Shown here in pieces: positions 32,842-36,974 of a stretch of 36,974 nucleotides of DNA. The stretch spans positions 1 through 36,974 of the forward strand of contig JAGSHB010000046.1 of NCBI GenBank assembly GCA_023954815.1. The letters run 5' to 3'. The notes under the pieces are model-generated. The model did no database searches and had not been told where the DNA came from. It worked only from the letters and a program-made list of their open reading frames with translations. The stretch's first letter is position 1, and the number at the start of each line of letters is the position of its first letter. Origin of the DNA: Myxococcales bacterium (GTDB lineage: Bacteria > Myxococcota_A > UBA9042). The translations under genes and the position numbers were made by a program.

Positions 32842-32986
32842 TGTTGCCCAAGGGTCGACCAACAAGTGGCATGGCGCGGCGGTTCCAATCCCGGTCACAA
32901 TGTTGGCGTGGTACCCAAACTGCGTGGTATAAAGTGCATCCGGGCGCCTGCCCGCGCTTGTTGCTTCCCCTACGCTCGGATCGTCC
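32842..32986 (+). other. 145-nt intergenic region with the promoter of the Cys-rich lipoprotein
   Basis: The region lies between the end of the Bat operon and the next lipoprotein gene. No clear terminator hairpin with a T run follows the FadL-like gene. The only structured element I can support is the promoter-like pair given separately. Confidence 0.4.
32903..32933 (+). promoter_or_regulatory. Sigma70-like promoter candidate for the Cys-rich lipoprotein gene
   Basis: TTGGCG at 32903-32908 and TATAAA at 32928-32933 are separated by 19 nt (18 if GTATAA is taken as the -10). A start would fall near 32940, about 45 nt before the ATG. The -10 match is good; spacing is slightly long. Confidence 0.4.
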
Positions 32987-33739
32987 ATGACAGCCCGTTT
33001 CCTGCCCGTCGCCGTCACCCTGGCTATGGCTCTTGTAGCTTGCGGCTCAGATCCCGAACCAACCGATCAACAGGCGAGTGATGCGTCGGCCGATGCAGCC
33101 GCTCAGAGCGACGGCGGACAGAGCGACGGCGGTTCCACAGATACGGGCTCCACAGCTGCCAAAGACACCAGCACGGGCATCAAGTGCCACCCGGTCAACA
33201 ACACAGGCTGCCCTGCCGGTGAGCACTGTATCTGGTCGGGAAACAGCATCGTCTGCGAGGCGGATGGCGAGCACGGCGCTGGTGAGGAGTGCGGCGACGG
33301 GAAAGGCTGCAAAATCGGTGTTTGCGTAGGCGTTCAAGGATCGGACAAGTCCGTTTGCTCGCCGCACTGCTTGGCCAATTTGGAGTGCAATTCTGGCATC
33401 TGCAACAAGCTCACTGACTCCAAGGGAAAGGTCTGCGACATGGGCGTGCAAGTCGCGCAATGTGCGCCATTCAAGAAGGAATGCGATGCGGGTCAATCGT
33501 GCTACTCGGGCGCGCAGGGGTTCATCTGCCTGAGCAACGGCAAAGTGGAGGCAGGCCAGCCCTGCCCAGATGACAACAGTTGCCTGCCAGGCCATGCATG
33601 CGTGGGCAAATCGGGAAGCGGAAATGGCGTCTGCCGCAAAGTATGCAAAATGGGCGGTGGCGAGCCATCGTGTGACGACATCAGCACCTCGTGTTCAAGC
33701 CTGCTCGGCAGTTCAACGGTGGGCTATTGCGGCAACTAG
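32987..33739 (+). CDS. Cys-rich lipoprotein with Asp/Ser/Gly linker
   Basis: The 250-residue lipoprotein has the signal FLPVAVTLAMALVAC (good lipobox LVAC, acylated C19), a linker of Asp, Ser, Ala, Gly and Gln (about 20-65), then a disulfide-rich domain with about 25 Cys. Spacings such as CPAGEHCIW, CNSGICN, CDAGQSCYSG and CLPGHACVG match the loosely conserved Cys modules seen in many myxobacterial surface lipoproteins, including the MopE-type one in this window (GCPGSAGCECSEASDC). No metal-binding CNGxDDDCD unit is present. A short hairpin (CTAGG at 33736-33740 with CCTAG at 33746-33750) overlaps the stop codon. The role is unknown; surface exposure is inferred. Confidence 0.78.
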   Translation: MTARFLPVAVTLAMALVACGSDPEPTDQQASDASADAAAQSDGGQSDGGSTDTGSTAAKDTSTGIKCHPVNNTGCPAGEHCIWSGNSIVCEADGEHGAGEECGDGKGCKIGVCVGVQGSDKSVCSPHCLANLECNSGICNKLTDSKGKVCDMGVQVAQCAPFKKECDAGQSCYSGAQGFICLSNGKVEAGQPCPDDNSCLPGHACVGKSGSGNGVCRKVCKMGGGEPSCDDISTSCSSLLGSSTVGYCGN

Positions 33740-33804
33740 GGACGTCCTAGCCGGGCGATTAACTGAGATTTACGATGACATCGGCGACGGTCGATGATGG
33801 GTGC

Positions 33805-33809
33805 GGAGG
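33805..33809 (+). promoter_or_regulatory. Ribosome binding site that favours the GTG start at 33815
   Basis: GGAGG lies 5 nt before the GTG at 33815. The in-frame ATGs at 33794 and 33797 have only weak purine stretches upstream. On this basis the PilZ-like protein probably starts MSVLDSIDT. Confidence 0.55.
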
Positions 33810-33814
33810 CTAGC

Positions 33815-35632
33815 GTGAGTGTGTTGGACTCGATCGACACGACGGTAACCCTCGAGTGGCCCGGCAGGCGGACCATCGGAACGCTCGTCGAGGTCGACGG
33901 TTACTCCGCGGTGATTACGGCACTCAATGCGCCGAATGACGGCACGACGCTCAGCGTCACTATTGAAGGCGAAACGGCAGACGAGGCTGTATCCATCGAC
34001 GGAGTCTGCCTCGGCGTGAGCGAAACGGCATGGGGCGAGCAACGTATCGAGATGGAGCTTGTCCGCGTCGGAACGGTCTGTTCGGCAAGCCGTTTACGGG
34101 ATTTCGTCGAGGAATATGGAGTCGCCAGCGGCGGATCGGTGCATATCGGTGCCAGTCGCGAGCAGCCCTCACAGAAGCGCTTCGTCTACCACGTGCCCGA
34201 GCGACTCGATACGACGGACACCGCGCGATTGCCGGTGAGCGAGGAGATGCTATCAAGCCTGCCGAGCCGCCACCAAACGACTGACCGGGGAGCGCGGCCC
34301 GATGATATCAGCGCAGCGCTAGACGAGCGTCGGCGCTCATTGACCCAGAGCGACGCCTACACGAGTGGCCCCGCAGCCCCTACAGCGAGCGGTGGAATGA
34401 CTTTGCCCGTCGGTGGCGGCTTTCGTTCTGCGGCCGATGTTGTCTTTGATGCGGACGGAAACTTCGGGCCCGCCATGGTGGGCGACGACAGTGAAATCGA
34501 CATTGGCGACATCGAAGAAAAGACCATCAACAGTGACCTAGCCGGCGGCGCGTTCATCACGGGAGGCAGCCTCGACGAGGCGTTTCGAGACGCGCTGCGC
34601 GCAGTGGATCGCCCCAAGATGCCGGAGCAAGGCGCGGAGCCGATGAGTCGCGCCTCATTGGTGCAGACGAGCCCTGAGTTTGCGATGGACGCTGTTCCCG
34701 TGGACATGGAGATCGGCAGGCCGGTGCTCACGGACGACAACTTCGAAGAAGACGAGCTCGAACCGACGCGCATGCTCGCGGCGATGCCCGACGATGATCC
34801 GGAACCACCGCAGGCCTATGGCGGTGACTTCACCGAGACGGATCTGAGCGCGGACGATGTCACCCGGCTGAAGGCGGCGATTGACGACGCCATCGCCCAC
34901 GAGCGGGACGTCGCCAACAGCGAATACCACGACGCAGACGAACCCATCATCGTGCAGACGGTGGCCCATACGGTGCCATTCGCTGAACCCGTGCAGCTCG
35001 GCAACGACAATCGGGCGCCGTCGATGGCACGGATCGCGCCGTCCCCCACCGCGCGCGCGTCGACTACCTCTGCGGAGAACAAAAAGCCCGTATCTGCGGG
35101 GCCTAGCCGTACTTCTACCGCGCGGATCGAACGTGTCGCTCCCAGCTTGGCTGGCTCCCTGGTGGCCCCCAAGGCCAAGAAGGGCGCCGGCAACAGCACG
35201 CCAGAACCCGCCACACCGAAAGAGCGCAAACCTTCAGACTCGCTTCAAAAAATACGGGGCATCTTCTCGGTGGATATGGCGATTCGCTGTGATCTACCAG
35301 CGACATTTCAGGTCGGAAAAAAGAAGAAGTACACGGGTACGCTGATTCGCCTGTCGGAGAGCAAACTGCGGCTGCAAACGACCGACATGCAGCCGACGAT
35401 TTATCAGCGCCTCACCGTGCTCATCGAGCCAGCCGGCGGCGGCAAGAACAAGATTACCCTGCAATGTGAAATTACGCGGATCCGAGAGTCCCAGGAAGAG
35501 GGCAGCCCAGTCGCGTTCGATATGCGCGTATCCGCTGGCACCAACCCGCCCAAGCAGATGAATGCCCTACGCACGCTCATCCAGAGCTTCGAGGCCCCTC
35601 ATGCGCGGCGCCCGTCGGAAGCTTCTGCGTGA
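33815..35632 (+). CDS. Protein with N- and C-terminal PilZ-like domains joined by a long disordered linker
   Basis: The 605-residue soluble protein has no signal or membrane segment. Residues of about 5-95 (TTVTLEWPGRRTIGTLVEVD to RIEMELVRVG) form a small beta-barrel-like domain. Residues of about 480-595 (VDMAIRCDLPATFQVGKKKK, GTLIRLSESKLRLQTTDMQP, ITLQCEITRIRESQEE, VAFDMRVSAGT) resemble PilZ domains, which bind cyclic-di-GMP or act as degenerate adaptors in motility and secretion. The RxxxR and D/NxSxxG ligand motifs are not intact in either, so ligand binding is doubtful. The middle (about 110-470) is acidic and Pro/Ser/Thr-rich. The GTG start at 33815 has the best ribosome site; 33794 would add seven residues. 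The stop overlaps the esterase start (GTGA). Confidence 0.65.
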   Translation: MSVLDSIDTTVTLEWPGRRTIGTLVEVDGYSAVITALNAPNDGTTLSVTIEGETADEAVSIDGVCLGVSETAWGEQRIEMELVRVGTVCSASRLRDFVEEYGVASGGSVHIGASREQPSQKRFVYHVPERLDTTDTARLPVSEEMLSSLPSRHQTTDRGARPDDISAALDERRRSLTQSDAYTSGPAAPTASGGMTLPVGGGFRSAADVVFDADGNFGPAMVGDDSEIDIGDIEEKTINSDLAGGAFITGGSLDEAFRDALRAVDRPKMPEQGAEPMSRASLVQTSPEFAMDAVPVDMEIGRPVLTDDNFEEDELEPTRMLAAMPDDDPEPPQAYGGDFTETDLSADDVTRLKAAIDDAIAHERDVANSEYHDADEPIIVQTVAHTVPFAEPVQLGNDNRAPSMARIAPSPTARASTTSAENKKPVSAGPSRTSTARIERVAPSLAGSLVAPKAKKGAGNSTPEPATPKERKPSDSLQKIRGIFSVDMAIRCDLPATFQVGKKKKYTGTLIRLSESKLRLQTTDMQPTIYQRLTVLIEPAGGGKNKITLQCEITRIRESQEEGSPVAFDMRVSAGTNPPKQMNALRTLIQSFEAPHARRPSEASA

Positions 35633-36603
35633 GCAGGTATTTTCGGTGGCTCCCGGCCGTCCTGCTCGTCGCTGCGATCTGCATCAGTGCCGTGAACGTG
35701 GTCTCGGCTCGCCCTGCTGCGCGGTCGCACCCCCATCAACCGCCCAAGGCTCCGGCGGGTACACTGCAACATCACGTCGTGGTGCCCCATCTGGGTCAGC
35801 TGCGGTATCTGGTTCATCGACCTCCTGCCCGCTTGGCCCCTGGTCAGAAGCTCCCCGTCGTGATTTTACTGCACGGGTTAGGCGGTTTTCCTGAAAACTG
35901 GCTCGTCGACGCCAACGTGGGTGTGCTGCTCAACCGCGCGGTGCAGTCGGGGAAATTACCGCCCTGTCTCGTCGTCATACCGCAGGGTGATTCTGGTTAC
36001 TGGGCGGACTGGCGCGACAAGCGTCACCCCTGGGCGAAGTGGCTCAATCAGCACCTGCTCGCAGATGTGGCGAAGAGATATCCGATTCGCCAGGGGCGCG
36101 GGGCGATGGCGATTGTCGGGGCCTCGATGGGCGGCTACGGCGCGACGAGTGCCGCATTGACTCATCCGGAACGCTTCGGATTCGTCGTCGCGCTGAGCGG
36201 TACGGACGTACAGATCGCAACCGACGCTCAGCCTCACCATAGGTGGTACACGCGGGTTTGGGGCGATCCCATCGATGCCACTGCACTCAAGCGCGTCAAT
36301 CCACTGCAGATGGTTCAACGCGGGCAGGCCCGTCCGTGGCAGCGATACCTGCTCGGTTGGGGTTCCCGTGAGGCCAGTAAATTTGCCCTCGGCGGTAAAC
36401 GGCTAGCGGCGGCGCTGCGTAAGCGCGGGATTCCTGTTCAAACCCGTGTGGTGCGGGGCAAGGGCCACGGCTGGGCGAACGCCTGGGCACCGTTGCAAGG
36501 CTGGTGGATCGCTGCCTTGGGACGCTGGCTGCGTTCGACAAAGCCCACCCTGACAAAGGCGACACCAACGAAGCGCCGCGCCACCGGCAAAGCTGGGCGA
36601 TAA
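35629..36603 (+). CDS. Exported alpha/beta-hydrolase, esterase D / antigen-85-like
   Basis: The 324-residue secreted or periplasmic hydrolase begins at a GTG overlapping the previous stop by 4 nt. The signal peptide (LPAVLLVAAICISAVNVVSA) ends near residue 27. The catalytic core shows VVILLHGLGGFPENW (oxyanion region), VVIPQGDSGYWADW, the nucleophile elbow GASMGGYGA with S166, and RGKGHGWANAW with catalytic H280. The acidic residue lies between but is not certain. The family hydrolyses esters or transfers acyl groups (esterase D, antigen 85). The C-terminal tail after 300 is Lys/Arg/Thr-rich (TKPTLTKATPTKRRATGK), an odd charged extension. Its co-translation with a PilZ-like protein is notable but unexplained. 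Confidence 0.85.
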   Translation: MSRYFRWLPAVLLVAAICISAVNVVSARPAARSHPHQPPKAPAGTLQHHVVVPHLGQLRYLVHRPPARLAPGQKLPVVILLHGLGGFPENWLVDANVGVLLNRAVQSGKLPPCLVVIPQGDSGYWADWRDKRHPWAKWLNQHLLADVAKRYPIRQGRGAMAIVGASMGGYGATSAALTHPERFGFVVALSGTDVQIATDAQPHHRWYTRVWGDPIDATALKRVNPLQMVQRGQARPWQRYLLGWGSREASKFALGGKRLAAALRKRGIPVQTRVVRGKGHGWANAWAPLQGWWIAALGRWLRSTKPTLTKATPTKRRATGKAGR

Positions 36604-36677
36604 CCCAATCTCGGCAGCAGGATAGACCGGTGTCCGGGCCCCGTGCGGCGGCCACGATACAAGCCGGCCCAGAGATT

Positions 36678-36974
36678 TCACCCTGATTTTGCGGCCTTTT
36701 TTCGCGCTCTGCGCTTGGTGCGCGGCCGCCGTGACTGCCGAGCGCGTCGCGCACCGCGGAGCTTGGCCCGACGCGCATTACGTTGAGCCCGGCGGTTGGC
36801 TTGAACCCGTCGGCGTTGTGCACGCTTTTTCGCCTTTGCAGCCCGTCGGGCAGCGCGCCTCTTCGCCATCGCCGCGCGCCGAATAGCCCGCTTTTTCGCC
36901 ATCGCCGCACGTCGTTTGGCGCGCTTCTTTGCCATGACAGCGCGGCGCTCGGCACGACGCCACAGGGTCGTACC
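36678..36974 (-). CDS. Lys/Arg/Ala-rich repeat protein (histone-H1-like), N-terminus beyond window
   Basis: The frame runs from the window edge to a TGA at 36678. From 36935 it contains four units of an 11-residue repeat (MAKKRAKRRAA, MAKKRAIRRAA, MAKRRAARRAA, then a KAKKRA form). A degenerate repeat (WRRAERRAV) continues upstream to the edge, and the ATG at 36935 has no ribosome site, so the real start is probably outside. The C-terminal part is Arg-rich with Gln, Asn and Ser. The composition matches bacterial histone-H1-like/AlgP/HctB-type basic tails that bind DNA or RNA; a ribosome- or nucleoid-associated tail is also possible. It is convergent with the esterase gene, 74 nt apart. Confidence 0.7.
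   Translation of the reverse strand, partial: GTTLWRRAERRAVMAKKRAKRRAAMAKKRAIRRAAMAKRRAARRAAKAKKRAQRRRVQANRRAQRNARRAKLRGARRARQSRRPRTKRRARKKAAKSG
36804..36935 (-). repeat. Four tandem 33-nt coding repeats in the basic protein gene
   Basis: Units at 36935-36903, 36902-36870, 36869-36837 and 36836-36804 each encode an 11-residue MAKKRAxRRAA-type unit. The first three start with ATG. Third-base differences between units show that protein sequence is conserved more than DNA. Confidence 0.85.

Noticed and set aside
33736-33750. Hairpin over the stop codon of the Cys-rich lipoprotein gene as a terminator
   Set aside because: Five-bp stem without a T run; too weak to call.

Overview
The window reads as a piece of chromosome from a GC-rich, two-membrane bacterium, most likely a member of the Myxococcota or another former-deltaproteobacterial lineage. 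The reasons are the many lipoproteins with Asp/Ser/Gly-rich linkers, MopE-type Cys/Asp repeats (CNGxDDDCD), very large Cys-rich surface proteins, a multi-gene Bat operon and a FadL-like outer-membrane protein. This placement is inference. I see no tRNA, rRNA, CRISPR array, insertion sequence or phage structural module.

Layout. 1-654 (minus) is the start of a D12-class DNA adenine methyltransferase cut by the window edge. After a 663-nt non-coding gap come a 2-Cys peroxiredoxin with a clean terminator and a HAD hydrolase with a DUF4286-like tail. 3059-5655 (minus) is a translationally coupled pair: a class III PLP aminotransferase followed by a LuxE-type acyl-activating enzyme. Divergent from it, 5972-11032 encodes two exported surface proteins: a Cys-rich MopE-type lipoprotein, and a 967-residue adhesin-like protein. 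The adhesin has a tail-fibre/PilV-like module and a C-terminal Cys-rich domain that I recognise from animal short-chain (spongin) collagens. 11161-12680 holds two tandem paralogous lipoproteins with a conserved four-Cys pattern. 12803-16756 holds a large lipoprotein and a protein with two complete radical SAM halves.

16908-32841 is a tightly packed, probably single transcription unit built on the Bat (aerotolerance) core: MoxR ATPase, DUF58 protein, a BatD-like/RDD fusion, BatA, a giant BatB-TPR-PPC-like fusion with a lysine-rich tail, and a BatD-BatE fusion. Its distal genes are coupled by start/stop overlaps. They are a lipoprotein that looks like the periplasmic half of an RND transporter without its membrane helices, another lipoprotein, and a FadL-like barrel. 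The picture is an envelope machine reaching from a cytoplasmic ATPase through VWA membrane proteins and periplasmic TPR/PPC domains to outer-membrane components. That role is inferred from order and coupling.

32987-36974 holds a Cys-rich lipoprotein behind a plausible promoter, a protein with two degenerate PilZ-like domains coupled by GTGA overlap to an exported esterase, and, convergent at the right edge, a partial Lys/Arg/Ala repeat protein resembling histone-H1-like bacterial proteins.
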